A stretch of DNA of 64,000 nt. Origin: Asticcacaulis machinosus. GTDB taxonomy: Bacteria > Pseudomonadota > Alphaproteobacteria > Caulobacterales > Caulobacteraceae. Both the position numbers and the translations under genes were made by a program. Shown here piece after piece: positions 38,458 to 47,466 of this stretch. The stretch lies in assembly GCF_028550435.1 (NCBI RefSeq), contig NZ_JAQQKV010000003.1, positions 310,001 through 374,000 of the forward strand, given 5' to 3'. Below the pieces are notes generated by a model. It did no database searches, was not told the origin of the DNA, and saw only the letters and a program-made list of their open reading frames with translations. Every line of letters starts with the position of its first letter. The stretch's first letter is position 1.

Positions 38458-39372
38458 ATGGTGAAATGGACATCTTCCAATATGCCCTCCCAAAGCGGCC
38501 GCTCAGCCGTGGTTACCGGCACGGGCGGTCTGGGGTTTGAGACGGCGCTGGCGTTGGCGCACGCCGGGGCCGAAGTCATCATCGCGGGGCGCAATCCCAA
38601 AAAAGGAGCCGAGGCGGTAGCGGCCATTCTAAAAGCCACCCCTGCTGCCAATGTGTGTTTTGAAGCACTCGATCTGGCCAGTCTGGCCTCTGTTGCGGAT
38701 TTTGGTAGGCGTCTGCGCAACCAAAGACTGAGCCTGGATATTCTGATCAATAATGCAGGCGTCATGCGACCGCCCAAACGGCAGGTGACCGAAGACGGCT
38801 TTGAGTTGCAACTGGGCACCAACTATCTGGGTCATTTTGCGCTCACCGCTCATCTGATGCCGCTTCTGCGCCAATCCAAGCAGCCACGGGTGGTGACCTT
38901 GTCCAGCGTTGCCGCCCGGCAGGGCATCATTAATTTCGATAATTTTAATGCCGAAAAAAACTATCAGCCGATGCCGGTCTATGCCCAGTCAAAACTGGCC
39001 TGCCTGATGTTTGCCCTTGAGTTTCAGCGCCGCAGCGAGGCCGGAGGCTGGGGGGTAGCCAGTATGGCCTCCCATCCGGGCCTGTCGCGCACAGAGCTTT
39101 TGTACAATTCCGCCGGTCGCTGGAGCGCGGTCGGTATTTTGCGCAGCGTGTTGGGCTTTATGTTCCAGCCGGTGGCCCACGGTGCATGGCCGACCCTTTA
39201 TGCCGCCACGGCACCTTTGGCCAAGCCCGGCAGCTATATCGGGCCGGAACGGATGAGCGAAACGCGCGGCTATCCGACGCTTGCTAAAATACCGGCACCC
39301 GCCCTCAATCAGGCTGACTGCAAGCGGCTGTGGGAACTGTCGGAAACCATGACCGGCGTGCGGCTGTGGTGA
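38458..39372 (+). CDS. Short-chain dehydrogenase/reductase
   Basis: A NAD(P)-dependent oxidoreductase of 304 residues with a Rossmann fold. The cofactor motif is TGTGGLG at about residues 20-26, one residue shorter than the canonical TGxxxGxG. Next come the structural NNAG (DILINNAGVM), the catalytic Ser in TLSSVAA and the Tyr/Lys pair in YAQSKLA. The wording resembles the retinol-dehydrogenase-like branch. It lies beside the AraC and MFS genes. The substrate is unknown. Confidence 0.9.
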   Translation: MVKWTSSNMPSQSGRSAVVTGTGGLGFETALALAHAGAEVIIAGRNPKKGAEAVAAILKATPAANVCFEALDLASLASVADFGRRLRNQRLSLDILINNAGVMRPPKRQVTEDGFELQLGTNYLGHFALTAHLMPLLRQSKQPRVVTLSSVAARQGIINFDNFNAEKNYQPMPVYAQSKLACLMFALEFQRRSEAGGWGVASMASHPGLSRTELLYNSAGRWSAVGILRSVLGFMFQPVAHGAWPTLYAATAPLAKPGSYIGPERMSETRGYPTLAKIPAPALNQADCKRLWELSETMTGVRLW

Positions 39373-39436
39373 CGCGTAATAACTCAACCAAGCCTTAATC
39401 CGAAATCTTATCTCAGCCTCATCAAGGACTTTAACT

Positions 39437-39552
39437 ATGTCTAATGTCCAAAATTTACGCCGTAATTTTCTGGCCTTAAGCACGGCGGCACCATGTATAT
39501 TCTGAAGGAAGGTAGCCCGTCACGCGTCCTGACACGCACGCTTAAACTATAG
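39437..39552 (+). pseudogene. Debris of a Tat-exported protein gene
   Basis: A 22-codon frame starts MSNVQNLRRNFLALSTAA, a near-perfect twin-arginine signal preceded by AAGGA, then stops after PCIF. In another frame at 39493-39552, MYILKEGSPSRVLTRTLKL follows and stops; it looks like the last residues of a different or the same gene. I read this as an internally deleted gene with only its two ends left. Two chance peptides is the alternative. Confidence 0.5.
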
Positions 39553-39632
39553 TGGGTAAGGTCAACTTGTTTCCGCCGCGATTTACTCTATTCTGGCCCT
39601 AAAATACAAAAGACTTAAGGGACAAATATATC

Positions 39633-40652
39633 GTGAAACGGCCGACTTCGTTTGATATTGCGGCCCTTGCGGGGGTATCTCAGGCGACGGTGTCGCGCGC
39701 GCTCAGTCAGGGCGGGGTGGTCAGTGAGGCTGTGCGTCAGCGCGTGGTCGATGCCGCGGCACAACTGAACTACACGGTCGATGTCAATGCGCGTAAGCTG
39801 CGCTCCAAAAAGATCAACACCATCGCCGTGCTGATCTCTGAGGATATGGATAAGTCCGACAGCCCTATCAATCCGTTCTTTATGCCGCTGATCGGGTCGA
39901 TCCTGAAATATGCCGGATCAAAAGGCTATGATGTTCTGGTGTCGCTGCAAAAACAAAGCGATAACTGGGGCTCGGATTACGGCCATGCGCGTCGGGCCGA
40001 TGGCATCATTTTCCTCGGCTACAACGACTACGACACCTATACGAAAAAGGTCGCCGTGCTGGGTGAGATGGGCGAGCCGTGGGTGTTGTGGGGGCCGGTA
40101 ATCCCTGAGCATCCCAATCTGGTTATCGGCTCGGATAATGAAGGCGGGGCCTATAGCGCGGTTAAGCATCTGATCGGGCTGGGTCGGCGGCGGATTGCCT
40201 TTCTGGGTGAGCCGTCGGCCAGCCATCTTGAGTACAAGGAACGCTTTGAGGGCTATGTCCGTGCCCTGACCGAGGCCGGGATAACGCCTGACCCGGAGCT
40301 TATGATCGACTGCTTTATTTCGCGTGAGGACGGCGTGGCGGCGATTGAACGCCTGATACGTGAGGGCGTTGCGTTCGATGCCGTATTCGCCGTCGCCGAT
40401 TTGCTGGCGGTTGGGGCGATCCAGCAATTGCTGCGGGCCGGACTGTCGGTGCCAAAGGACGTGTCAGTGATGGGGTTTGACGACCTGTGGGTGTGCACCT
40501 GCACCAGCCCGATGCTGTCGACCGTGCGTCAGGATACAACTGAGGCCGCCCATGTGCTGGTCGATGCGCTGGATGTGCTGATCAGCGGCCAGCCGGTTGA
40601 ACTGAAACGTATCCCGACGCAGTTGATTATTCGCGAATCGTGTGGTGGGTAA
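39633..40652 (+). CDS. LacI-family transcriptional regulator
   Basis: A sugar-responsive repressor of 339 residues. The helix-turn-helix is FDIAALAGVSQATVSRALSQ (residues 5-24). The hinge LRSKKINTIAVLI and the periplasmic-binding-like core (FDAVFAVADLLAVGAIQQLL, DVSVMGFDDLWVC) follow. The start is GTG 39633, preceded by AAGGGAC. It begins the starch locus and lies beside the convergent GH15 gene. One of two LacI proteins in the locus; which one reads the TGAATACGTATTCA sites is not known. Confidence 0.93.
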   Translation: MKRPTSFDIAALAGVSQATVSRALSQGGVVSEAVRQRVVDAAAQLNYTVDVNARKLRSKKINTIAVLISEDMDKSDSPINPFFMPLIGSILKYAGSKGYDVLVSLQKQSDNWGSDYGHARRADGIIFLGYNDYDTYTKKVAVLGEMGEPWVLWGPVIPEHPNLVIGSDNEGGAYSAVKHLIGLGRRRIAFLGEPSASHLEYKERFEGYVRALTEAGITPDPELMIDCFISREDGVAAIERLIREGVAFDAVFAVADLLAVGAIQQLLRAGLSVPKDVSVMGFDDLWVCTCTSPMLSTVRQDTTEAAHVLVDALDVLISGQPVELKRIPTQLIIRESCGG

Positions 40653-40655
40653 TTA

Positions 40656-40791
40656 TAGAACCTCCCCTGATTTCAGGGGAGGGTGGCGGCTGGTGCTTTA
40701 GCATCGGACGACGGGTGGGGTTAACATCGGCGGTTTTAACCCCCCTCCGCCTAATAGGCGGTATCCCCCCTGAAATCAGGGGGGAGTTCTA
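40656..40791. repeat. Large intergenic inverted repeat, element 1
   Basis: Arms at 40656-40683 and 40765-40791 are near-perfect inverted copies built on CCCCTGATTTCAGGGG, each arm itself palindromic. A smaller hairpin (CCGCCTAATAGGCGG) lies between. Located between the convergent LacI and GH15 genes, it may serve as a bidirectional terminator or be a miniature mobile or REP-like element. Confidence 0.7.
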
Positions 40792-40797
40792 AAACAG

Positions 40798-43212
40798 CTA
40801 TTTTGTCAACTGATCGGCCACGACCGGGTAATGATCCCAGACCTTGCGATCGCGGACTGAGCGCAGCAACTTGACATATTCGGCGTGGGTCCAGGCCAGA
40901 GGTGTGGCACTGTCGGTGCCGTCGCCCACCGCATAGCCGTGAGGTGAGGGCGCGCCGACCCCGTCCCAGACCTGTTCGGGCAGCATCAGGCCGTCATTGG
41001 CGAAGTATTCCATTGCGGCCACGTAGGTGTCGCGGATGCGGGCAATATCAGCATCCGTTGCCCCTTTGGCTGTGGCCAGCGCCAGTTCGTAATGACCGCG
41101 CTCACCGGTAAAGATCGGCCACACCCGTCCGCGCTGATTGGGTGAGCTTTGGCCAAAGACCGCGTAATTGCCGCCGGTGACCTGATCTTCGCCGTAACCG
41201 TCATTGCCATAGCGGCGGAAGCCCGGATATTTACCCTTAAAAGTATATTTGACCCGCAGGTTCTCCGCGATGGTTTCATTATCGATGACGGTCAAAGACT
41301 GGGCGATCTTGGCATCGCGGGCCGGGCGCACGCCGTAGCGCACCAATTCTAAGAACCCGGCATCGATAACCTTATCGCCGTGCAGCCCCACGCGGCCGTT
41401 ACGTTCATCCTGCACGCCGGGAGTGTTGGCGTCTTCGGAGCGGCTGATGCGCAGATAGTAAGACTGCGGCGCACCTGCCACTTCGCCCTTAGTGGTATAG
41501 AGGCGTTGATCCAGCTTGGCGGAATAGTCGAGCGCCTTGGATTTATAGGTCGCGGCAGAGGTGGCATCTCCGGCCTGTGTGGCGATATCGGACGCCACCA
41601 GCAGGCCCGCGATCACGGCGGCGGTGGTGGATGGCGAGTGGCCTTCCTGTTCTTCCCAGCGCTCCTGCTGGCTATAGGGCGGCGTGATTTTCTGGTTGTT
41701 CCAGCCGAGGTTCGGGGTGCCGCCAAAGCTTAAGAAATCGGCGGCTTTTTTCAGTGACGTTTTATATGAGCCAACCAGTTCATGCTTTGAGATCAGGCCA
41801 AGGCTTTCCAGCTTCCAGCCCAGCATGATCGGCATGGCGGTCTGGTCAAGCTGAACGCCCACCCATTCCGGTGTGCCGTCGACATGGGCCTTTTGCAGAT
41901 ACCAGCCGCCGTCACCCTTATTGCCGGGTGTGTGCGCGCCAACCTGAACCTTGGGTAAATAACGAAAGGCGGCGACCGGCGTTTCCTTATCGCCAAGTGC
42001 TGCCATCGCCATCGCGACCTGATAGAAGTCGCGTGGCCAGACCGCCTTATAGCCAGTGGCGCTGACCTTAGGTGTGGCGGTGTCGCCCCACGGGTTGGAC
42101 AAGGAGGCAATGAGCGCTCCGGAATAGGTGCGGTCTTCCTGAACCTTTAGCGCCAGAGCCGAGGCATAGAGCAGTTTGCCGTTGTCTTCGGTCACCGGAA
42201 CGAGGGATTTCAGTTCGCCCAGAGACGCCAGATAGTCTTCCCAGCCAATCGCCGCCCCTTCACCATTGTAATTGGCCAGAACCTTGGCGTAGCCGGTCTT
42301 TAAGGTCGCCGCGGCTTGTGCATCGGCGGCGGCGGTCGTTGAGCCAAAACCCAAAGCCACATCAAAGGTCGTGGTGGTGGTCACCGGGGCCAGTTCACCG
42401 ATCAGGCGGATATTGCCTTTAACGCCGCCGGTGTCCGACGACAGTTTGCCGAGTTTTTGGGTCGTTAGCAGGCTGGCCAGCCCGTCCTTTCCGGTAAAGC
42501 CGACACTGGCCTTTTTGAACGGGACACTGGCTTTCAAGGACAGGGCGGCATCCCCTTCAAACGCCTGTAAGGCGGTGGGGCTGGCGCGGCCCTGATCGTC
42601 GCCGGAAGTATTGGCGACCGAAGGATCGAGCACGATATAGGGCGTAACCGGCCCTTTCAGAGCCTTAACCGTCACGCGCATCATCAGGGTCTGGTGATCC
42701 GGATCGGTGAAGATGTCCTTCACGATCACGAACCGGCCCTCTTTATCGGTATTGGTCAGGCGGTAGGCGGGCGACAGTGGGCGACCGTCAGGGTCGGTGT
42801 GGATATATTCAATCTTTGAGGTCGTGTCGGTGGTCTCCAGCGCGACATAACCTTTGCCGGCGATGGCGATTTGCAGTTCACGGATCTGGGCCTCATGGAT
42901 CAGGCCCGACATGGTTTCGGTGACAACGCCGTCGGCCAGTGAGAACCATACCTTTGACACCTTGCCGGTGGTGGCATCGTCTGAATAGTGGAAGTCCTTA
43001 TAGGCTTCATAGGATGCGCCGATCCCCTGCTTGGCCGAATAGGCCCAGGGCGAAACCTCGCCGGGCCCATCAGTGGCTTCTGTTTGCACGATCTGGTTGG
43101 GGGTATGGGCGGCGTTGGACGCAACCTCCTGAGCGTTAGCGGTCAGGCTCAGTGCGCCTGTGGCGGCGCTGCACATCAGAAGGACAACGGTTTTGGATAG
43201 TCTGGACGTCAT
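40798..43212 (-). CDS. GH15 glucoamylase
   Basis: An exported glycoside hydrolase of family 15 (glucoamylase/glucodextranase type) that releases glucose from ends of alpha-glucans by inversion. Signal peptide to NANAQ-like TANAQ. The N-terminal beta-sandwich of bacterial glucoamylases is at about residues 40-310 and the (alpha/alpha)6 barrel follows. Motifs: YKAVWPRDFYQ, RWEEQEGHSPST (catalytic Glu near residue 520) and RGRVWPIFTGERGHYEL (second Glu near residue 704). 804 residues. Divergent from GH97, with a TGAATACGTATGCA site 156 bp upstream of its start. Confidence 0.92.
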   Translation of the reverse strand: MTSRLSKTVVLLMCSAATGALSLTANAQEVASNAAHTPNQIVQTEATDGPGEVSPWAYSAKQGIGASYEAYKDFHYSDDATTGKVSKVWFSLADGVVTETMSGLIHEAQIRELQIAIAGKGYVALETTDTTSKIEYIHTDPDGRPLSPAYRLTNTDKEGRFVIVKDIFTDPDHQTLMMRVTVKALKGPVTPYIVLDPSVANTSGDDQGRASPTALQAFEGDAALSLKASVPFKKASVGFTGKDGLASLLTTQKLGKLSSDTGGVKGNIRLIGELAPVTTTTTFDVALGFGSTTAAADAQAAATLKTGYAKVLANYNGEGAAIGWEDYLASLGELKSLVPVTEDNGKLLYASALALKVQEDRTYSGALIASLSNPWGDTATPKVSATGYKAVWPRDFYQVAMAMAALGDKETPVAAFRYLPKVQVGAHTPGNKGDGGWYLQKAHVDGTPEWVGVQLDQTAMPIMLGWKLESLGLISKHELVGSYKTSLKKAADFLSFGGTPNLGWNNQKITPPYSQQERWEEQEGHSPSTTAAVIAGLLVASDIATQAGDATSAATYKSKALDYSAKLDQRLYTTKGEVAGAPQSYYLRISRSEDANTPGVQDERNGRVGLHGDKVIDAGFLELVRYGVRPARDAKIAQSLTVIDNETIAENLRVKYTFKGKYPGFRRYGNDGYGEDQVTGGNYAVFGQSSPNQRGRVWPIFTGERGHYELALATAKGATDADIARIRDTYVAAMEYFANDGLMLPEQVWDGVGAPSPHGYAVGDGTDSATPLAWTHAEYVKLLRSVRDRKVWDHYPVVADQLTK

Positions 43213-43367
43213 GGTAAGCTCCCTGCCGTTCGCATGCCCGGTTTCGGGGTTTGCGCGACATGTGTTTGAACTGTTTTGTTATGGTGGGTGCTGAAAATCA
43301 CCCGCCGCGTTGTCCCTGTAAAAACGCGTCTCAACTGTCATATGGATTTGAAAACCCACCGGCAATG

Positions 43368-43381
43368 TGAATACGTATGCA
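43368..43381. promoter_or_regulatory. Starch-regulon palindrome, site 1
   Basis: TGAATACGTATGCA, one mismatch from the perfect palindrome. It lies 156 bp upstream of the GH15 start codon. Confidence 0.6.
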
Positions 43382-43726
43382 GGCCGATTACAAAGCTTTA
43401 AGATGTGAGATGTTGCGGCTTACAGGACAAAAAAATTACCCCCCGCCCGAGCGTGGACGAGGGGGAGAGGGAGTTTTTTGCTGAGAAAAAAAGCGCCCAC
43501 CGTCCAACAGGTTGAACGGCAAACTACAGAGCCCGCGAATGTCGCCACTCGCGGAGGGCAGGTTAAGGGCTGGCCGACGTTAACGGCGCCCGCCAGATTA
43601 TCAACCTGATACTGAGACTGCCGGCGCGCACAGCACATAAGGCGTCAGGGACAACAACTTACGCGCAGAGCCTGCGACGACATCTTGGGGATAAGCCTAT
43701 TTCACTGAGGCACGGCTTGCGCAACG

Positions 43727-43740
43727 CGAATACGTATTCA
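43727..43740. promoter_or_regulatory. Starch-regulon palindrome, site 2
   Basis: CGAATACGTATTCA, with a perfect 12-bp core. Its centre is exactly 32 bp from site 3, about three helical turns, so two repressor dimers could sit on one face. Confidence 0.65.
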
Positions 43741-43758
43741 CAGATCGCAGCATGGCCA

Positions 43759-43772
43759 TGAATACGTATTCA
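43759..43772. promoter_or_regulatory. Starch-regulon palindrome, site 3
   Basis: TGAATACGTATTCA, a perfect 14-bp palindrome ending 74 bp before the GH97 start codon. Confidence 0.7.
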
Positions 43773-43845
43773 GGCGGCGTTTGCGCAAAAGCTGGTTATG
43801 GTCGCGTCAAAATAGGGCGCACCAAGCGCTGACACAGGAAACGTC

Positions 43846-45915
43846 ATGTTCTCATCACATCTGTCCGGCTTTCCAAAAGCGGCATCTTTATTCGTGATCA
43901 CCCTGATCATAGGTCTGGTGATAGCCATTTCCGCCTATGCGGATCAGGTCGCCACCGCCGCATCGCCGGGCGGGCAGCTTGCCGTTCGGGTCATGACCGG
44001 CAATGAAGGCCACATCACCTATGCGATAGATCGGGGCGGCAAGGAGGTCATCGCGCCGTCGAAGCTCGGCTTCATTCTGGCCGACCAGCCCAAGTTGGAA
44101 CGCAATATGGCCCTGACCTCACAGTCGCAATCCCGTCACGATGACACATGGGAACTGCCGTGGGGGGAGCGGCAGTTCGTGCGTAATGACTATAACGAGT
44201 TGCGCCTTGGCTTTACTGAAAAGACCGGCCTGAAGCGGCAGTTGATGGTAGTGTTCCGGCTTTATGATAACGGCTTTGGCTTTCGCTATGAGTTCCCCGA
44301 TCAGCCGCAGTTAAAGACGGTGAAGATCGTTGAGGAACTGACCGAATTTTCGGTCACGGAGCCGGCCACCGCCTGGTGGATACCGGCGGGGGAATGGAAC
44401 CGCTATGAATACCTCTATAACAAGACCCCGCTGAATGAGGTCAGTCAGGCCCATACGCCTATAACCCTCAAAACCGCCTCCGGCCTGCATATGGCGTTTC
44501 ATGAGGCCGCGCTGGTGGATTACTCCGCCATGTGGCTGCGCCGGGTGAGCGGGCAAACCTTAAAGGCCAATCTGTCGCCGCATGGCGATGGCCCAAAGGT
44601 TACCCGTACGGCCCCGTTTAACACGCCGTGGCGCACCGTGCAGATGGCCGATACCGCCGGGGGGCTGGTCGAAAATGATCTGGTGCTGAACCTCAATGAA
44701 CCCAATGCGCTGGGCGACGTCAGTTGGGTCAAGCCGTACAAATATGTCGGCATCTGGTGGGATATGCACCTCAATAACAATACATGGGGCTCAGGCCCAA
44801 AGCATGGCGCCACCACTCAAAAAACCAAAGACTATATTGATTTTGCCGCAAAGCATGGCCTGCGCGGAGTTTTGGTCGAAGGCTGGAATAAGGGCTGGGA
44901 CGGCGACTGGTTCGCCAATGGCGATGATTTCAGTTTCACCGAAGCTTATCCTGATTTCGATATAGAAGCCTTGGCCGCCTATGCCAAAAAGAAGGGCGTC
45001 CGCATCGTTGGTCACCATGAAACGGCGGGCAATATCGCCGTCTATGAGCCGCAGCTTGAGGCCGCGCTTGATCTCTATCAGCGTCTGGGCATCGACAGTA
45101 TCAAGACCGGCTATGTGGCGGATGCGGGCGGGGTCAAGGCCCGCGATGCCGAGGGCAATATTTTCTACACCTGGCATGATGGTCAGGTCATGTCGCGCCA
45201 CCATCTGAAAGTCGTCGTTGAGGCCGCCAAACGCCATATCGCCATCAATCCGCATGAGCCGATTAAGGATACGGGCCTGCGGCGTACCTACCCCAACTGG
45301 GTGGCCCGCGAAGGGGCACGCGGCATGGAATATAATGCCTGGGGTAATCCGCCCAACCCGCCGGAGCATGAGATCAATCTGGTCTTTACGCGTCTGTTGT
45401 CCGGGCCGATGGACTATACGCCGGGGGTCTTAAGCCTTGAGGGTGCGGGCCAGCCCCTGCAATCGACCGTAGCGCGGCAACTGGCCCTCTATGTCGTGAT
45501 CTATTCGCCCATTCAGATGGCGGCGGACACGATCGAGAACTATCGCAAGCACATGAAGCCGTTCCAGTTCATCAAGGACGTACCGACTGACTGGGCGGAC
45601 ACCAAGGTGCTCAATGGTGAGGTCGGTGATTATGTTACCATCGTCCGTAAGGATAAGGCCTCGGCCGACTGGTATCTGGGAGCGGCCACTGATGAGGACG
45701 GCCGCACGCTGGAGGTCGCGCTCAGCTTTCTTGAGCCGGGCAGAACCTATACCGCCCAGATCTATCGTGATGCGGACGATACCGATTTCCGCACCGAGAC
45801 CCGCCATCATTATGTCATCGAGCAAAAGGCGGTGACAGCCGCCGATCGCCTGACGCTTAAACTGGCACCCGGTGGTGGGCAGGCCATCCGCTTTGTGGCA
45901 GCAAAATCCAGATAG
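43846..45915 (+). CDS. GH97 alpha-glucosidase (SusB-like)
   Basis: An exported calcium-dependent alpha-glucosidase of family 97, 689 residues. Hydrophobic N-terminus (SLFVITLIIGLVIAISAYA) as a signal peptide. The N-terminal beta-super-sandwich spans about residues 35-290, followed by the barrel (YKYVGIWWDMHLNNNTWG, GVLVEGWNKGWDGDW) and a C-terminal sheet. INPHEPIKDTG has Glu471 and VAREGARGMEY has Glu489, matching the conserved glutamates of the inverting SusB branch rather than the Asp of retaining alpha-galactosidases. Together with GH15 it should finish maltodextrins to glucose. Two operator-like sites lie directly upstream. Confidence 0.93.
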   Translation: MFSSHLSGFPKAASLFVITLIIGLVIAISAYADQVATAASPGGQLAVRVMTGNEGHITYAIDRGGKEVIAPSKLGFILADQPKLERNMALTSQSQSRHDDTWELPWGERQFVRNDYNELRLGFTEKTGLKRQLMVVFRLYDNGFGFRYEFPDQPQLKTVKIVEELTEFSVTEPATAWWIPAGEWNRYEYLYNKTPLNEVSQAHTPITLKTASGLHMAFHEAALVDYSAMWLRRVSGQTLKANLSPHGDGPKVTRTAPFNTPWRTVQMADTAGGLVENDLVLNLNEPNALGDVSWVKPYKYVGIWWDMHLNNNTWGSGPKHGATTQKTKDYIDFAAKHGLRGVLVEGWNKGWDGDWFANGDDFSFTEAYPDFDIEALAAYAKKKGVRIVGHHETAGNIAVYEPQLEAALDLYQRLGIDSIKTGYVADAGGVKARDAEGNIFYTWHDGQVMSRHHLKVVVEAAKRHIAINPHEPIKDTGLRRTYPNWVAREGARGMEYNAWGNPPNPPEHEINLVFTRLLSGPMDYTPGVLSLEGAGQPLQSTVARQLALYVVIYSPIQMAADTIENYRKHMKPFQFIKDVPTDWADTKVLNGEVGDYVTIVRKDKASADWYLGAATDEDGRTLEVALSFLEPGRTYTAQIYRDADDTDFRTETRHHYVIEQKAVTAADRLTLKLAPGGGQAIRFVAAKSR

Positions 45916-45923
45916 GTAATTAT

Positions 45924-45995
45924 AGGTGGGTTCGGAAGGTTCTTGACGCCACTGACGCTATGGCACTCTATAGCGGCAAGAACCGGCCCCACCTC
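45924..45995. repeat. Large intergenic inverted repeat between GH97 and LacI
   Basis: Arms AGGTGGG..GGTTCTTG (45924-45945) and CAAGAACCGG..CCACCT (45975-45995) pair with small bulges. An inner stem CGCTAT / ATAGCG closes the loop. A strong terminator or attenuator is likely. Confidence 0.6.
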
Positions 45996-46016
45996 TGAGT
46001 ATTGAGCGTAAAATTC

Positions 46017-47030
46017 GTGAATAAAACCAAGACCCGTCTCGAAGATCTGGCCAAAATCGCCGGTGTGTCCGTGGCGACCGTATCGCGGGCGCTCAATGAT
46101 TCACCGGCGATCAACCGTGTGACCAAGCGGCGCATCTGGGATATCGCGCGCGAAAATCACTACTTTTCCGGCCATGACCTGCCCATTTCCTTAAGCGGTA
46201 TTCAGGCGACCATTGCCATTGTTATTCCGCCGCCTCAGGGCCGTGAGGGCCGGTTTAACGATCCGTTTTATCTGGAGCTGATCTCAGGGGTGGGGGAGGC
46301 CGCGCGTGATATGGGCTGTGATCTGTTGCTGTCGCACCTGACGCCGCGCAACCAGCATGACCTGTCTAAGCTGATGCAGAACATCCGCGCCGATGGCGTC
46401 ATTTTTCTGGGCCAGAGCTATTTTCATGAACGCTTTAACCAGTTGGCCAGAGGCCCGCATAAGTTCATCGTCTGGGGGGCGGAACTGAACGGGCAGGACT
46501 ATTGTTCGATCGGGTCCAACAATATGCAGGGCGGGGCGCGGGCGACATCACATCTGGCGCGTCTGGGGCGGCGAAAAATCGTCTTTCTGGGCGATACCGA
46601 AGCGCCGGAAATCAAGCAGCGCTATGAGGGTTATATTAATGGCCTGAGTGACTATGGTCTTGAATTCGATCCGCGTCTGGTCGTGCCGGCGCACTTCGAT
46701 ATAGCCGCCGGTGAGGCCGCCATTGCCGGTTTGCTGGCCAAGGGTATTAAGATCGATGGCGTGTTTGCCGCCTCCGATGTCATTGCGGTTGGCGCCATAA
46801 AGGGGCTGACGCGAGCGGGGCTTAATGTGCCGCAGGATGTCTCGGTCGTCGGCTATGACAATATCCAGCTTTCCAGCTTTACCCATCCGGCACTGACGAC
46901 GATCTCTCAGGATCTGGGCCGTGCGGGAAGACTGATGGTGTCCAAACTGATCGGCGCCCTGTCCAATACCGATATCCCTTCGGAGCGGTTGTCCACCGAA
47001 CTGGTGGTGCGTGAGTCGTGCGGCGGTTAA
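46017..47030 (+). CDS. LacI-family transcriptional regulator
   Basis: A second sugar repressor, 337 residues from GTG 46017; a TTG at 46002 adds five residues. The helix-turn-helix is LEDLAKIAGVSVATVSRALN. The usual LRSxRTxTIGVV hinge is replaced by LPISLSGIQATIAIVI. The effector core has GVFAASDVIAVGAIKGL and DVSVVGYDNIQLSSFTHPAL. Located between the GH97 and TBDR genes, it resembles the maltose repressor position in the Caulobacter malA region as I recall it. Candidate reader of the TGAATACGTATTCA sites. Confidence 0.92.
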   Translation: MNKTKTRLEDLAKIAGVSVATVSRALNDSPAINRVTKRRIWDIARENHYFSGHDLPISLSGIQATIAIVIPPPQGREGRFNDPFYLELISGVGEAARDMGCDLLLSHLTPRNQHDLSKLMQNIRADGVIFLGQSYFHERFNQLARGPHKFIVWGAELNGQDYCSIGSNNMQGGARATSHLARLGRRKIVFLGDTEAPEIKQRYEGYINGLSDYGLEFDPRLVVPAHFDIAAGEAAIAGLLAKGIKIDGVFAASDVIAVGAIKGLTRAGLNVPQDVSVVGYDNIQLSSFTHPALTTISQDLGRAGRLMVSKLIGALSNTDIPSERLSTELVVRESCGG

Positions 47031-47466
47031 AGCTGTTATCCCCTGAGAAAATGTTAGCGCAACCATCATTTCTGGCGTGAAATTTTGCATGGATTTGCAT
47101 AAATTTGCATTATTGTGCAAATAAATTTCCAGAAATTTTAAAGCGTGTATTTGCGCTGCGTTGCAACAAATTGGGCAAAATATACGATTTAAGCATCAAA
47201 ATGGGCCATAATTGTATCCTGTTAGCCACAGGGTATGGCAAAGCGTTTCCTAAATTGTCTGTAATTTTGCAAATGCTTGCAAATTTTCGACGAGCATGTA
47301 GATAAATGCGCATGAGGCCGCAAGAGCCTCAAAAAAGCTGAGAATAAAAATACAGGGACGCAGATTTTTCTACGGTACCGCCGAGTGTTTCGCCCAAGGG
47401 CGGGAGGCGGTGCGTCGTCATCTGTGTTGCGAAAAAGCTTTTATAATAACAACCAGGAAGGCTCAC
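47031..47466. promoter_or_regulatory. 436-bp A/T-rich leader of the starch TBDR
   Basis: Three TTTGCAT copies at 47084, 47094 and 47104 are spaced exactly 10 bp apart, followed by TTGTGCAAATAA. A further palindromic pair (TTTGCAA then TTGCAAA, 47266-47284) lies closer to the gene. A G/C hairpin (GTACCGCC / GGCGGTGC with inner CGCCC / GGGCG, 47375-47413) lies in the transcript leader. There is no TGAATACGTATTCA site here. No gene is visible. Confidence 0.5.

Larger units (their letters stand above)
43213..43845. other. 633-bp divergent control region of GH15 and GH97
   Basis: Contains three copies of the TGAATACGTATTCA-like palindrome (43368, 43727, 43759) and a G/A-rich hairpin-like patch near 43440-43475. 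No open frame here is convincing; the minus-strand frame 43420-43638 has no ribosome-binding site or family match. Confidence 0.6.

Noticed and set aside
43440-43475. G/A-rich patch resembling the inverted-repeat elements
   Set aside because: The two halves pair poorly, and it lacks the palindromic arms seen at 40656 and 50307.
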